Below, one piece after another: positions 33,959-45,855 of a stretch of 64,000 bases of DNA. The stretch's first letter is position 1; the number at the start of each line of letters is the position of its first letter. Source of the stretch: Branchinecta lynchi (taxonomy: Eukaryota; Arthropoda; Branchiopoda; Anostraca; Branchinectidae); contig JAKZAP010000006.1 in assembly GCA_023053575.1 (NCBI GenBank), forward strand, positions 15,633,280 through 15,697,279, read 5' to 3'. The notes below the pieces were generated by a model. The model was given only the letters and a program-made list of their open reading frames with translations, did no database searches and was not told the origin of the DNA. The translations under genes were made by a program, and so were the position numbers.

Positions 33959-34150
33959 CGCATATTTTCCTCTGATCCCTCACAGAATAAGTATCCCTAT
34001 CGCATCTTCTTCCCAAATGTGACGTTGCCAACGTAATACGCGTTTGAATGGTCCTGGGCGTGCAAGGGACGTTGCAGAGATCAAACTTAACATCTGAAAA
34101 CACTGGACGGCGTCCACTCCCGGGAATGTATGAGATTCTTTCTGGAATAT
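33959..34150 (-). CDS. CLSTN: Calsyntenin exon: linker into the LamG-like domain
   Basis: This is the next calsyntenin exon (192 nt, phase 1 in, phase 1 out). It reads IPERISYIPGSG, PVFSDVKFDLC, then TLATSHLGRRCDRDTYS and ends KIC. The vertebrate equivalents are NRIEYEPGTG, AVFPNIHLETC and ETSHIGKGCDRDTYS...LCG, so order and spacing match. The acceptor is ttatttccccag above 34150. A nearer tttcag at about 34094-34099 is rejected because the upstream 57 nt are also conserved coding sequence. The donor is GTAAGT from 33958. The last base G plus GA from the exon at 19329 restores the conserved Gly. About 11.1 kb of intron separates it from the cadherin exon. Confidence 0.93.
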
Positions 34151-35039
34151 CTGGGGAAATAAAGTACCACCGTCAGTATCAAACGGAAAGAAAGATGAAG
34201 GCGCGTTGTTTAATTACAGACGAAAAAGACCTGGGTGATATGAGAAAAGGAGTCGAAAGAATTTCGACACTGCATGTCAGTGCTGCAGTTTGTGATATAG
34301 TTATAGCCGGCACCGCCTCTCGCGGATATTGGCTAGCTGGATTTTCTCTAGTCAGAACTGAACGTCCAACGCGAACTCTTTGACTTCTCACTCGATTTGG
34401 TCTAAGATAATGTTTGAAAATGCAAGTACATAAGTGCTGCAGAAGCCCACCACCGTGCCAGACCAGCCCTCTACTGAATGTAACGTAAACGCTACTTAAC
34501 TGTGTAAGCTATGGGAGCTCGGAAGACTTCTTAAAAGTCTTACCTTGCTTAAATTACTGATTCACTCTACATCTCTAATCGTTCTACATATTCCTATTTC
34601 GAAGGTTTAGAACTCCCAGTGTAACTTTTGCCCACCCTAAAGGCACTCTTTTGAGATTTGCATTTGCCGTGTTTGGCTCTTTCCGAGGCAGATGAGGCTC
34701 CCGCTTGAAGAGATCACTGGTCAAAAGTACATGTTACTCAGGTTTCTCCGTAACACCATGGGAACAGGGTGAGGCTGAAAATAGTCGGGAAGAGTTTACA
34801 ATCTTTCGAGAAACCAGGCAGATTTTCAAAGTAGATAATGCATTTGGCACTGTAACATAACCTGTGTTTACTACGCAGTTTCTCAAACTGTGCTTTGAGA
34901 TTCGATTTTGTACTTGCTAATCTTATTGTCATCATATCTCATCACAGTCACCAAGAACAAATAATCTACAAGAACCTCCATCTCCCCATCTCTGTAATAC
35001 GAATATGCCGAGTTTAATACAACATAATCAATTATTCTG
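34151..35039. other. Calsyntenin intron upstream of the linker exon
   Basis: The left edge carries the acceptor tract (minus strand ttatttccccag). No other gene or repeat is recognised. Confidence 0.5.
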
Positions 35040-35300
35040 CAACCCTGCCCGAGGCAAACGAGCGGAGGAGGAGCTGCGCAGAACATCATAATTTGTTACA
35101 AACAGCTGTATCGCAGTACAACTCCGCAGAAGAATTCGCATGCCGTCTGGGTCGTCCTTTAGAGCTAATTGGTTGTCTACCATCGTGACGTCATGTCTAA
35201 CTCGATGCAGACCGTGTTCGCCACCCCTGCAGGCATCCTAGTTTTCATCTGGTAGGCGCAGTGGCGAAGAGGGAAGTAGACAACTCAATTGGTTGATCAA
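35040..35300 (-). repeat. Unclassified repeat, copy 1 (inverted relative to 38490)
   Basis: In reverse complement it shares with 38490-38790 the phrases 'tcctccgctcgtttgc', 'agctgtttgtaac', 'tgacgtca', 'gtagacaaccaat' and a 'gcctgcaggg' block. The two copies face opposite ways, 3.2 kb apart. Confidence 0.5.
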
Positions 35301-37364
35301 CTCAAACTTCACAGCATGTACCTCTAGCTCCGCTCAGTTTTATTGGGGTATCCATAGTCGCTGCATGGGACCAAAGCTGGAGGTTCTATTTGATTTCTTG
35401 CTGTCAGCGAATCCTTTACACAGGAACACACACAAAAATCATTGATCTGTCCTTTTCTGTGTTTGCTAATGAATGAATGGATGAAGAAATTTACTGCTTA
35501 TCCTAATCGGCCCAAGAGGACCTAGATGGAATAAACAAAACAAAACAAAAAGAAAGACAACACATTACACTATTAACTCTCTCAAGAGAATACGAACATT
35601 TACAAGTATTTGAGGTCGTGTAAACCTAGCAATCTGTTTGAAGTTCAAACTTGTTTATTCTTGCCTCAATCGCAGTCGCAAGGTCGGCAAAATGGTACTT
35701 AGTACTCATTTACTTTGTACTTTGTACTCAAACTCCGCTGTTACGAAAAAGCGGGTCATAAATAAATAAATAAAAAATAAATAAATAAATTTCTGTAGTC
35801 TTTGCACACGGGGGAAGGCTCAGCAGATACTTGGCGTATCAAATAATACGATTTAATAGTGTGACGTCGATACCGTATTAGAATCGAAAGCCTTTTTACT
35901 GCAGTTATATTATTATTAGTATTATCTTTCAATCTTTCAGTTACAAAATACGATCACCGCACGTTTTTATACGAACTTGACCTTCTTCTGTTAGGACTAG
36001 AGAGCGCCATACCCTGGTCTTGTCTGCGCCGTCACACGGGAGAATTTGACGTAACCATGACAATAATACCTTCTTCAAATATCCATTTTTTCTTTGAAAC
36101 GAGGAAGAAAAACAACTGATCAATCATTCTGTTGCGGAGCGACAGTGAGATTCTGTTCCGTTTTTAGGGAGCTCGCTCAGCACTAGAAGATGGGAAGGGT
36201 CTGACCTCTGTGGTTTTCAAGAAAAGTTTGTACCCCAGGCCGGACTTTTGAATATGATATTCTGTTTTGGGAAGCTTCACAGAACTCTTGCCCGGGGAAA
36301 AAAGGATGTTTTAACCTGTGGAAGACCCAGAGCTTACAGTGTGAAGGCGAGAGAAGTTTTATAGTCATGTCAAACAACAGTTCTTAGTTATGCAGCCAAT
36401 CTTCCATCCCCTCAAACTGTTTCTGCTTTCGATTGAAAAGGTCTGTTCTAGTAAGCAGGCACTAATCCCCAGATGCAGTTTCAAATCTAAACGTCTTGAA
36501 GATGTGCGACAGTTGCTATGTCATCTCCTTCAAACAGAAACCAAATAAAAAAGTAGCATTTTCCCACGAGTCCGAAAGTGATGCCATCTTCTACTGCTAG
36601 CCATTTCTATTCTGATTTCTATTACATTTATTGTACAATTTCTGCGCTTAGGAATGAGACTGAGAAATGGTACGAAGTGTGCTTCTTGAACTTTTTAAAA
36701 AGTTTCCCCACTGCTAAAGAAATTGGAACCTAACCCTTACTCCTTTCTAAGTTGTGGAAAGTTGGCTTACGGCAAGAAAATAAACTGCTGTACTAAGAAA
36801 GAATATTTTTCAACGCTGAAGGATAACCCCCAAGGTATGTGTCATCACTTATTGTTAAAAAATTCCATCTTGACGTTCGAGAGGTTGACCTGTAAGCAAC
36901 AATCGGTTGTTAGACCACGGTCACTTCGGCTAGGTGTACCAAGTTTTTTCCGATGCATTTGAGGGTGAGAAAATTCGGTACATGTTATCAGGGAGAGGGG
37001 CTTGTAAGCAAGAATCTGTTGTTGGAGCTCGGTCATCTTAATGGGTGACAGGTTTGAAATGAGTGCTAACTGGTGTACCATTTATGTGTTTCTGATACAT
37101 GGTGGGTAAGAAAATTCGTCTCCGTGATCTATCAATGTCACCTAGAATTAAGTTTTCACGAAACGATAATAAATCATAATGCAAAACAATGACGTAGTTT
37201 CGCAATTACTAGCATACACGTAGTCTACCATGATTCTGACAGTGCTAAACGGATACAGCTGAATTTATTTAGAGGTGTAGGCGTGTCCAAAATGAAACCG
37301 CAGCACCAACTTTAACTCCAAGAAATTCTCACAAGGAAATTCATAAATTATCAGATACTTGAGG
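35301..37364. other. Intronic stretch with simple repeats
   Basis: A LINE-tail-like 'gaatgaatggatgaag' lies at 35468-35483 and an AAAT microsatellite at 35758-35790. At 36875-37070 two diverged direct units ('cctgtaagcaacaatcggtt gtta' / 'cttgtaagcaagaatctgtt gttg') are ~125 bp apart. No gene is seen. Confidence 0.45.
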
Positions 37365-37590
37365 TTGTCTTTAGCCCAAGCTGACTGTGAATCTAAATTG
37401 AGGGTCCTCTTCAGGCTCAAGCCGCCCAGGCTCGAAAATGAACTTGTGGAAAAACAACTAAAGATTCTTTTTGCCTGAAGAGGACCCTTGCCAAGAAGGA
37501 CCGAAATATAGCTCTAAAAATATAGCTGATATCCGTTGTGCACCGTCAAATATGATTCGCAGTCAGCTTGGCCTATCCATAGGTAAAAGA
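37365..37590. repeat. Foldback copy of the CCAAGAAGG repeat
   Basis: 'cccaagctgactgtgaatct' and 'gggtcctcttcaggct' on the left are mirrored by 'gcctgaagaggacccttgcc' and 'gattcgcagtcagcttgg' on the right. It shares 'aagaaggaccgaaatatagc' with the copies at 43595 and 46455. Confidence 0.6.
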
Positions 37591-38489
37591 ATATTTATTC
37601 TATATGATTATATTGCAAATTTTTGGCACGTTTCCGCCTACGCTGTTTTCACGAACAAATTGAAATTTGAACATGAAATACTGCAAAACTGTTGCAATAC
37701 TTCAGATGCCGTGCCGCTACAGTGTGCAAAAGTAACCAAGTATAAAATCCTGGATACGGGCCTGCCACTAATGTATTCAAAAGTTTCGAGGAAGCTAGAA
37801 AACATGGTCGGAAAATTATCCCTCCGCTACTTTTGCTGAATGCTACTCGCTTTCCTTGAAGTTCTCGACGCGCACCGAACTTGTACCTCCTGCAGAATAT
37901 TACTTATCCTATATCCAATCTGAGGGAACACAGCTTTAGTTCCCTTGTGACCAAAAGTGCACTTAGTATCTTTTCTTATTTTCTAACTTTTTCTTTTACT
38001 CTCTTTGTATATCATGCTCTTTGATGGGTAATATATAAAATTATTCTTTGATTATTTCAATCGTGTTCCTAGAAAAACTACATCCCTTACTAACTTTATT
38101 ACAAAACCTGAGATTGGACCCGGACCCCATCCACCTGTTAAGTATGGCACAGACGGCCCATCACTTAAAGCACATCCAATATTTCTAGCATGCGTGACAC
38201 CTATGAGGCTATGCTGGGTTTTTCAAAGATTACAAACCCGACCCGGTTGCATTGAGCTCCGCCGGCCGAAAATGGAAAAACCTGCATAACCGAAATTCCG
38301 ACCAATGACCTCCTGGCAAACACTGGATATAGCCGGGCTTCTTCAAAACGAGCCAAACACGGCAACTGCAAAAATCAGCGTACCATAGTTGCGTTAGGGC
38401 AACAGAGCCTCCGTCTTTGACCCATGCACAGAATATGAATACCCCGACAAAACTGAGAAGAGCCAGAGCTATTTGCTGAGCTTAGAGTT
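37591..38489. other. Unassigned stretch
   Basis: I recognise no gene. A 122-codon plus-strand frame (37471-37839) overlaps the foldback repeat and lacks family features. Confidence 0.4.
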
Positions 38490-38790
38490 GACGCCCGTGT
38501 ACTTTTCCTCTTCGCCGCTGCGCATAGCATAGTAAAAGAACACAGCGGGCGTGCATGACCCGCCTCTGCAGCGCGTCATGTATGACGTCACAAGGGTAGA
38601 CAACCAATAGTTTTTTCTCCAGACATTTCTTCTCCGGGCTCGTAGCTGTTTCTAACGAGTTGTGATGCTCCGCGTAGCTCCTACCCTCCTTTCGTTTGCA
38701 TCGGCCAGGTGCTCTACTACGATGTAGCTGTTAGTAGAGGTAGATCCTGTAGCTCCTATTCTCCGCTCGTTTGCATCGGCCAGGGCATCC
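38490..38790 (+). repeat. Unclassified repeat, copy 2
   Basis: This is the counterpart of 35040-35300. It also contains an internal direct duplication of 'tagctcctac/ttctccgctcgtttgcat cggccagg' (38668-38712 and 38752-38788). Confidence 0.5.
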
Positions 38791-39009
38791 GGAATATATT
38801 CGACTCTACATGGTCGTATTACAGAGATCGAGAGACGGATGTTCTTGTGCTTATTCGTCCTTGGTTAGGGTGAAGAAAATGTTAGAAATCTTGGAAATGA
38901 GAATGGGTGGACCGATTAGTGATGTAGAATTAAGCAGTAATATAGGTAAGACGGGTCACGACTATTATCTGAACTGAATTCCACTCTACTTTCCCGACCG
39001 TTTCGTTCA

Positions 39010-39275
39010 TTAATATTCCCCAAGCACCGCAGTCAGATGCAAATTTCCCTCATCGCTCCGAAATTTCGATGCATCGTACGGACGTTTCCCCATAGTGACG
39101 CGAATTTCACACGCGTAGTGACTTTTTAGTAGTACTTTTTCTCCTCTAGTAGATATTTTGCTACGTATTTTGCTACGTGATGAATTTATTTTAGTAAAAA
39201 GTCGACCGTTGGATTGAGTGAGGTTAAGAGTGAAAGCGTAGTGACGCGAATTTCGCACGCGTAGTTACTCTAGGT
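39010..39275 (+). repeat. Dispersed repeat unit ('cacacgcgta' type)
   Basis: It contains 'ccgaaatttcgatgcatcgt' and two 'gtgacgcgaatttc.cacgcg tag' units (39097 and 39241), matching 18780-18900 and 39790-39905. Confidence 0.5.
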
Positions 39276-39789
39276 AACTACTGCTGCTTCGTATGCGACA
39301 CAATTTTTTCTTTGATGCTCCGACGTGCGACAGAATCGCATGAACGTTTCCACCACCACGCAGACGCAAAAGGAAAACGAAATTTTTCGTCGAGATTATT
39401 CTGCAAAAGGACAAAGAAGCCCTTGAGGAAACGACCTCTGAAGATGCTGGGAGATTACCCATCTGAATACCCACCCACTTATTAGGAAATTTTCTGTTAA
39501 ACCCTATATATCATCTTGCTCGAAACAGGTTGACAAAAGTCTATTCAGAAGATGTTTTGCATTCAGCAATCCTAGGATTACAGTCAGACAAGGTAGAGCA
39601 ATTTTTAGTCTTGAAAATTAACTAATCTTTGTCTTTTCTTTTCTTTCTCTAAAAAATCTCATGCGTTATGTCCGATCAGTTGAAATATTTCAACGCATCC
39701 GAAACTACGACAAAACGCAATGTTCTGCTTTGCTGTCGCATGATTTGTGTCGAATGTCGCATGACGCAGAATTCAGCGCGAAATCGCAG

Positions 39790-39905
39790 CAGTGTGAACC
39801 AGGGGTTAGGCGAGTTTCGGACGCGTAGTGACCGGAGTTTCCCACGCGTATTTTCTTATGCGCCATTTTATCCGACTATGCGTGCACATAGCATGCACTC
39901 GACTA
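39790..39905 (+). repeat. Dispersed repeat unit, third copy
   Basis: 'gtttcggacgcgtagtgacc', 'tcccacgcgtattttctta' and 'tatccgactatgcgtgcaca tagc' repeat the pattern seen at 18720 and 39010. The nearby 'agtgtgaaccaggggttag' (39791) resembles MITE ends such as that at 58133. Confidence 0.45.
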
Positions 39906-40059
39906 ATTTTTTTATACGACGTGTTTATGAAATTATGATTGGAAGATAAGACCCGTTACGCAAATATTCAAATCTTTCGCACGGAAGTGAAGCGCCCCGC
40001 ATGTGGCTTATGACAAGAGGATGCTTGGTGCGTGTTATTGTTTTAAAACACATCATGTT

Positions 40060-41128
40060 TTTGGGATCCCAAAACGTAAGTGAAGGGATACCTATGACAT
40101 CGCAAAAGTGTCCGTCTGACCGTCTGTCTGTGAGCACGATAACTCTCCAAGGGAATGAGATATTTTCATGAAACTTGGTGTGAGGGTTCATTGGGTCAAG
40201 GGTAAGGTCAATTTCGTAGATGGGCTATGTGGCTCTACGTTTGGAGGTGGGGGTTCAAATTAAGGGACAAACAAAATATTTTTAAACAGCTAATGTGATA
40301 GTCGTTTATGGGGTAATAAGGCATGCTTAGCACGATAGTGAACACCATTTTCTCGCCGGACAAGTAGTTCGTCCGGAATCCGGCAAAAACCGGAAAGTTA
40401 GTTAAAAGTAAAAGTTTTATTTGGAGTTGCTTAAATGGTCGATTTCGAGGTAAGAAGACATGCTAAACAGGACGGTCAAAACCATTTTCTCGCCCCACAA
40501 GTAGTTCGTCCGGAATCCGGCGAAACCGGGAAACAGCCGGGAAAGTTGGTTAAAAGTAAAAGTTTCAATTGAAGTTGATTAAATGTTCGATTTAGGGGTA
40601 AAAAGACATGCTGAACACGATGGTGAAAATCCTTTTCTCGCCAGAGAACTAGTTCGCCCGGAATCCGGCCAAAACCAGAAAATTTGTTAAAAGCAAAAGT
40701 TCAATTAGACGACAGATTAAGGGGTAAGAAGAGAGGCGAGTCTGTATATGACAATCATTTTTTACTCGGACATATAATTAGTCCGGAATCCGGTTGTAAC
40801 CGGGATTTTTTTTAAGTTAAACTTTTATTCAAAGTTGATTAGATGTTCTTTATATGGATAAGGAGATACGCTGGATTTGTTTCTGAATTTTCTTTTTTTG
40901 CCGGACTAGTAGTTCGCTCGGAATTCGGGCGAAACCGGAAACTTGGCAGAGGTAAAGCAGGAAGTCTCGGTCAGTATCGTCAAAATAGATATGGCTTATA
41001 GAGGTATGTCTGAACTTGGTTTTCTCTGATGTTTAGCCTGGCGAAGCCTGGATCTCGCGAAGACAAGACCCGATTGTCTGAATCAAATATTAGATTTTTG
41101 GGATCCCATCGACACCTTTGGTCTTCTT
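40060..41128 (+). mobile_element. Family B element with five ~136-bp core units
   Basis: It opens with the palindrome ttgggatcccaa followed by 'aacgtaagtgaagggatacc', a 'gtccgtctgaccgtctgtct' microsatellite and 'ttcatgaaacttggtgtgag'. Five core units start with 'cggaatccggc.aaaaccgg' at about 40375, 40511, 40659, 40782 and 40919, each carrying 'ggggtaagaagacatgct' and 'ttttctcgccggaca'. It ends 'tttttgggatcccatcgaca cctttggtctt'. No protein is encoded. Confidence 0.8.
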
Positions 41129-41289
41129 AAAGAAGTCAATTACCTCAACTTATTTTTGAGGTAAGTAAATTTGAAGGAAACCTGAGCGTCCAAAGTATCA
41201 TTTTATTATTCAAAAACCAGGGGTTTTGTTGTTCCTTTCCGAGTATGATTCTTTCATAGAACTGTGAATCTGCTCGATCTTCAAGATAG

Positions 41290-41680
41290 GTGCCCACAGA
41301 ATGCGATTTTTTTCCGCCAACGAATTTTTTTTCTTTCGCGCCTCTCAGCGAATTCGTTTCGCAGAACCCACTGGCAGCGAATACGTGAACGAATTCGTCG
41401 GGACTAGATACGTATACGTGGATACGATACGTAGGACTAGAACGAAAATAGGGGGAAAAGTCAACTTTATGGTTATAGACTCTATATCTGGTTTATATTC
41501 TACTTTGGCCAGGTTGATTGTTGATTTCCTGAATTTCCTCGGCGCGAACTGAGGTGACACGAAAATAATTTAACTTGGAGTTGAAACGGAGCGGCGCAAT
41601 TTATGCCTAGCGAAGCGAATATTTTCCGCTAGAGACGCCAAATTCGCCTAGGCGAACGCGACTTCGCGTTCTGTGGGCAC
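41290..41680. mobile_element. MITE with GTGCCCACAGAA terminal repeats
   Basis: The left end is GTGCCCACAGAATGCGA; the right end, reverse-complemented, is GTGCCCACAGAACGCGA (16 of 17 matching). The interior uses 'gcgaattcg' and 'ttcgcctaggcgaa' motifs in both orientations. The target duplication is unclear. Confidence 0.65.
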
Positions 41681-41754
41681 AAATCTTCACACGACGCCTC
41701 CTTGCCTTGTGAAATACCATCGCAGAAGAACCAATAACTCCGAACCTAACACTA

Positions 41755-41960
41755 GTTGCGTTTTTGCAGATACCATGATATCTGTTACCACGGTAACTGG
41801 ATCCGCAATTAGTCGTTTTTGAAGTTACCGTGGTATCTGATATTCAGATATCACGGTAATTGCGAAAACGACTTTAGACCGTGGTATCAGATACGACGGT
41901 AACCGCAAAAACGACTTTTGACCGTGGTAACAAATACCATGTTATCTGCAAAAACTCAAC
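41755..41960. mobile_element. Foldback MITE, intact copy flanked by TA
   Basis: The left end is GTTGCGTTTTTGCAGATACC; the right end is its near reverse complement (gatatctgcaaaaactcaac form). Both are flanked by TA (41753-41754 and 41961-41962), as in Tc1/mariner-type insertions. The ~206-bp element can fold nearly end to end. It is the same family as the cluster at 26095. Confidence 0.65.
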
Positions 41961-43589
41961 TATTAACTCAGATGGACGGAGAAACGAGGAACGTCCGCAA
42001 AAAAAAATCAAAGGAGCCGATTTGGTAAGAGGCATTCACGAGCCAGAGATTTGGGAAGCAACTTGCTGAAACCCCCAGATAATGTTTGGACAAAAACGGA
42101 AATACTGTGCTTTAAACTAGATTAAGACCCTTTGACAAAGATGGTTGGATAAGCAGAAATTATTTAAGAAAGGAGCGTCCCGCGGATCGACTCTACTAAT
42201 ATCCTTTGTTTGGTTAGACGAGAGTGCAGCGAGAGCGGGTTCAACTTCCTGCAGCACCAATTGCCAGGAAAGAAGAGAACTAAGAACGGTGTTACTACTT
42301 AGATCAACTGCTAAAGAGGTTTGGATCCACAGGCTGTCTTTGAAACCATCGTCAAGGTGGAACACGGAACCTTTTTTATTTGAGTTGATAAAAATTATTT
42401 TTGTTTTTTAGCACGTACTAATGTGCCACGGACCTTTGGGCTTTCAAGCTGTGAAAAACACACATTACTGTTAAAGTTTAATCGAAACGGGCTGGGATAG
42501 GACAATCTAGTTACCCATCACTTATTCACTCAAATTGGCTTGAAGACACGCTGAAAATGCGTTACTTCGTTGTTCCGCTATTGACGAATAATCGATTTTC
42601 AACAGTGGAATTTCCGTGTGATTTGTGTGCCTCTATGCGCTTGTATTTTTGTTCTATGCCTTAGGAGAAAGATTTATGATTTTTATTTGTTCAGGCACTA
42701 AGCAATCTTCACCAATATCACCACTGCCCACTGAAAAGCCGCGTTTGTATTGAGATTAAAATTCCCCGCGTCATAGTAGAGTTTACGCTGTGAGGACGGC
42801 CGCAGATATGTTGAACGTCACAACTAGAGCAGATAGTGGAAAATAAAAAAAAATCCCTTTGCAGAATCCAAATAGTTCAGTTTATTCGGTTAAAAGGCAA
42901 AAAAAAAAGTTTGCTTTTCAGTTAAACTTTAAAAGTCATCTTGGCCGCCGTTTGAGCAGAGACTAATAGGACTTCTTAAGTTATTGCCCTGTTAAAATTT
43001 TATTTCGTCGTTAGCGTTTGTATTTCTATTTTGTATTTGTAATTTGCTGTCTTATTTTGAAAATCACGGATTATGTGCCCTAAGCTTGTCTCAATATGAC
43101 TATTACGGATTACTTGCGGTATTTGTATTGTAAATGAATAACCTTTGTACATGTCTTTTTCTGCCATTTTGGCGGAATAAAGGCCTTTCATTCATTAATT
43201 ACGTACAAATATCAACTCTCCAACTGCCCGTGTCCTACTTGCTAGATAATAATGAAACGTGGGCTAACCGGTTGAAATATGATAAGACACGATCCAATTT
43301 TTCGTCTGTAGTTCGATAACTCAGAGCTAGTGACTGATTTACGAAAACAACCGACGGTTTGCTAAAGGGAAAGCTTGCTCAATCGTTGCTACTGTTGCTG
43401 GAAAGAAAACGTAAAAGAGGATAGGACAATGAATGGGAAATTACAAAATGCTATAGAAAAACGAGAGAAGATTAATGGAAAATAAAAAAATACTGATTTT
43501 CTACGTAGATTTGGAAAAGGTGGAAATTTTATGGATATATTTTGATTTTTTAGTATTATTTCTTTTTATTTTATAAACAGATTTTTATG
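41961..43589. other. Intronic stretch without recognised genes
   Basis: The segment 42960-43200 ends in 'ggcggaataaaggcctttca ttcatt', which looks like the 3' end of a plus-strand LINE (AATAAA-type signal plus TTCA repeat), but no coding part is attached. Nothing else is supported. Confidence 0.4.
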
Positions 43590-43670
43590 GAGGTCCTCCT
43601 GAAGAGGACCCTTGCCAAGAAGGGCGGAAATATTGCTAGAAAAAAATTCAGCTATCCATTTGACACAGTC
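43590..43670 (+). repeat. CCAAGAAGG dispersed repeat
   Basis: 'cctgaagaggacccttgcca agaagggcggaaatattgct' is a well-kept copy of the family seen at 32731, 37365 and 46455. A decayed second copy follows at 43775-43825 ('cctgaagagaacctggacaa gaatggcc'). Confidence 0.6.
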
Positions 43671-43829
43671 AACTAAAATTTCAATGCGAGAATATCGCTT
43701 CTATCGTATGATGTTGTACTTTTTGTACTAAATCAGCTAGGATGATTGCAGGCTCATTTATTTCATTTCTTACAGCCTGAAGAGAACCTGGACAAGAATG
43801 GCCAAAATATCGCTGAAAAATTATTTGCT

Positions 43830-45253
43830 TTTTACAGGCGATTCCCAGTTTCAGCTTTGTCTGAAGGAGTATTTAATGACGACCTTTGGCCAGTGGACTA
43901 TTTTTTTTTTTTTTTTGCATCATAACATTTTGAATTCACAAGGATACGGGAAAAAGTCGGTGGGGACTCGTACTCATATTTTTATGTAATTGTTTCTGCC
44001 TTGCCTCTCTAAACTTGGTTCTACGACACCGAACATTACTTCATTTGCGGCAATATTATCGAAAGTAAAGCCTGCATGGGAGCAAACTAGACACGATACG
44101 CAATTAAGCGATAGCAGATACCGTCGCCTTGATCGTTTTCTGCCGTGCATTTCAGGAAGTCGTTTCCCAGTTTCTAAACATTACTCTTTGACGTCCCAGT
44201 AACTCAAGAAAAAGAATTGTGAGAAAGATGTGTAGAAAGATAGGAAGAGGAATAAGAGGATACTAGAGAGGAAAACGGAGAAGCTGCTGGTACGTGTAGG
44301 AAAGGGGGAAACACATATTCCCTGATAAGATAGTTCCACGAAATGCTTCCTCACTACGATCACTTCCTGACCATACAACTGAGCTTCAAATCGGTTCTTC
44401 CTTGGTCCAATTGAACGCTGAAGCATATTGCCATCGGGTCAAAATGTCAAACTACTTCTAAAGTGCCATTTGGTCCTTCCGTTGGTATGGTTGGGAGACG
44501 ATACCGGCGATCAGGCAATTTAAAGACTCGTGATATGCAGTATATTCGTCCCATGTTATCTTAATTTCGGCGGCATGATGCTGGATCCAAGGGGTTGCCC
44601 TCTCTCGACTTTAGTGTACAGCAAGTGCCTGGTTTCCGCGTGTTAGAACGCGAAATCGAAATCGCACAATTTATGGACGGTATCGCAGATTTCGGTTGGG
44701 GATGGGATTGTGTGTACAGCAGGTGCCGGGGAGTGGCTAGCCCCTCGGTTGGATCAACCTAACGACGTACCAACTTTGCCAAAATATGGGATAGTTGGTA
44801 GACTCTGAATAGCATAAACGCATGCCAGTCTTCCTTCTCCCACCTCCAAAGAAATAATCGTACTTGCGATCTGCAACGACCACCTACAAGTCCCAGAATA
44901 CCAGTTATATTAGTAATTCTGGTTTACGAGCCAAATTACACTCAACTTCGTGACCAAACCTACAAGACTTCAAAGAGTACTGAAATTATCCAGGTGGGAC
45001 GGATATTAATAATTTCTATATACATTCAGTCAGTCAAATTTGACTACGAATTATATCAGACGGCGTTCTACAGATACGTTACGCGGAACGGATTATTTTA
45101 GCAATATTTCAGCCCTTCTTGGTCAACCGTTGTACGCATTGTTCGAATATATGTTTCCCGGTCAGCTTTGGCTCAATGAGTATTTGAAAAGGAGGGAACT
45201 TCGGTTGAAAGTTTTTTTTTTTTTTTTTTTTGGGGGGGGGGGCGATTACTTAC
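43830..45253. other. Calsyntenin intron just downstream of the cadherin exon
   Basis: It holds T-runs at ~43901-43916 and 45211-45230 and a decayed CCAAGAAGG-family piece at 45100-45125 (minus sense). A LINE-like gene is not seen. Confidence 0.45.
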
Positions 45254-45609
45254 CCTGCCATCCAAGTTTGCAGACACGATTCACCTTCACAGTTACCATG
45301 ACAGGTTCGGACATCTTCATGCCACAATCATACGCCACCACCTTCAAAATATGGTTGTGACTCTTTTCATGGCTCAGTGGGGCGATAGTGCGGATAACCC
45401 CCTCATCGTCAATGGCGAAGGGCTGGTCGGCATTCAGGATGGCATACTTGCAAACATCTCCGAATTTGCTCGAGCAGTCAGCATCCTCTGCCTCGACCTG
45501 AATGACTCGGTCGTACAAGCGACCTTCGTCGACTTCAGCGACATAGGCAGGAGCACCGAATTTCGGAGCGTACTCGTTGACATCACTGACGGTAACGTGG
45601 ACGGTGGCG
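45254..45609 (-). CDS. CLSTN: Calsyntenin exon: end of cadherin repeat 1 and cadherin repeat 2
   Basis: This is an internal coding exon of calsyntenin, a synaptic and secretory-pathway type I membrane protein with two cadherin repeats. The minus strand reads ATVHVTVSDVNEYAPKF, then RLYDRVIQVEAEDADCS, then AYDCG and CKLGWQ; in vertebrate calsyntenins the same order is TVHIQVNDVNEYAPVF ... VEAVDADCS ... AYDCG ... GWQG. DVNEYAP is the calcium-binding linker, with the family's typical NE in place of ND. The acceptor is ctatttcag just above 45609 and the donor is GTAAGT starting at 45253. The exon enters in phase 2 and leaves in phase 1 (356 nt). The final G joins AT of the exon at 34150 to give Asp, so the protein reads WQD-IPERISY. 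No stop interrupts the frame. The assignment to the calsyntenin family is firm; the exon number is unknown. Confidence 0.93.
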
Positions 45610-45689
45610 CTGAAATAGGGATATTCAAGGTTAGGGTATGGGAGCTTTCCGTAGCGGTTTCAAATGAGCACTGCCTTTGGGAATAGCCT

Positions 45690-45855
45690 ACTCTTAATGA
45701 CTATCTCTCCCTGCCGATGCAGAATCTACGGGTACCTGCGGAAGAAAGGAAGAAACGGTGTCAAAGCTGCGCTGACAGCGTTTAAGTCGTTGTGTTTGAG
45801 TCGTTACGGACACGTTTACTCCTTCTTCCTGAGAATCACTGGCGTGTTTTGGAAT
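45690..45855 (+). repeat. Diverged inverted-pair repeat, copy 1
   Basis: It shares 'gactatctctccctgccgatg cagaatct' -type sequence, 'gcggaagaaaggaagaa', 'gtttgagtcgttacggacac g' and 'tactccttcttcctgagaat c' with the reverse complement of 51507-51710. Starting 80 bp from the cadherin exon, it is too diverged and stop-ridden to call coding. Confidence 0.5.

Noticed and set aside
34094..34099. Internal tttcag as acceptor for the calsyntenin linker exon
   Set aside because: The 57 nt upstream encode conserved IPERISYIPGSG-type residues in frame and begin after a better acceptor (ttatttccccag).
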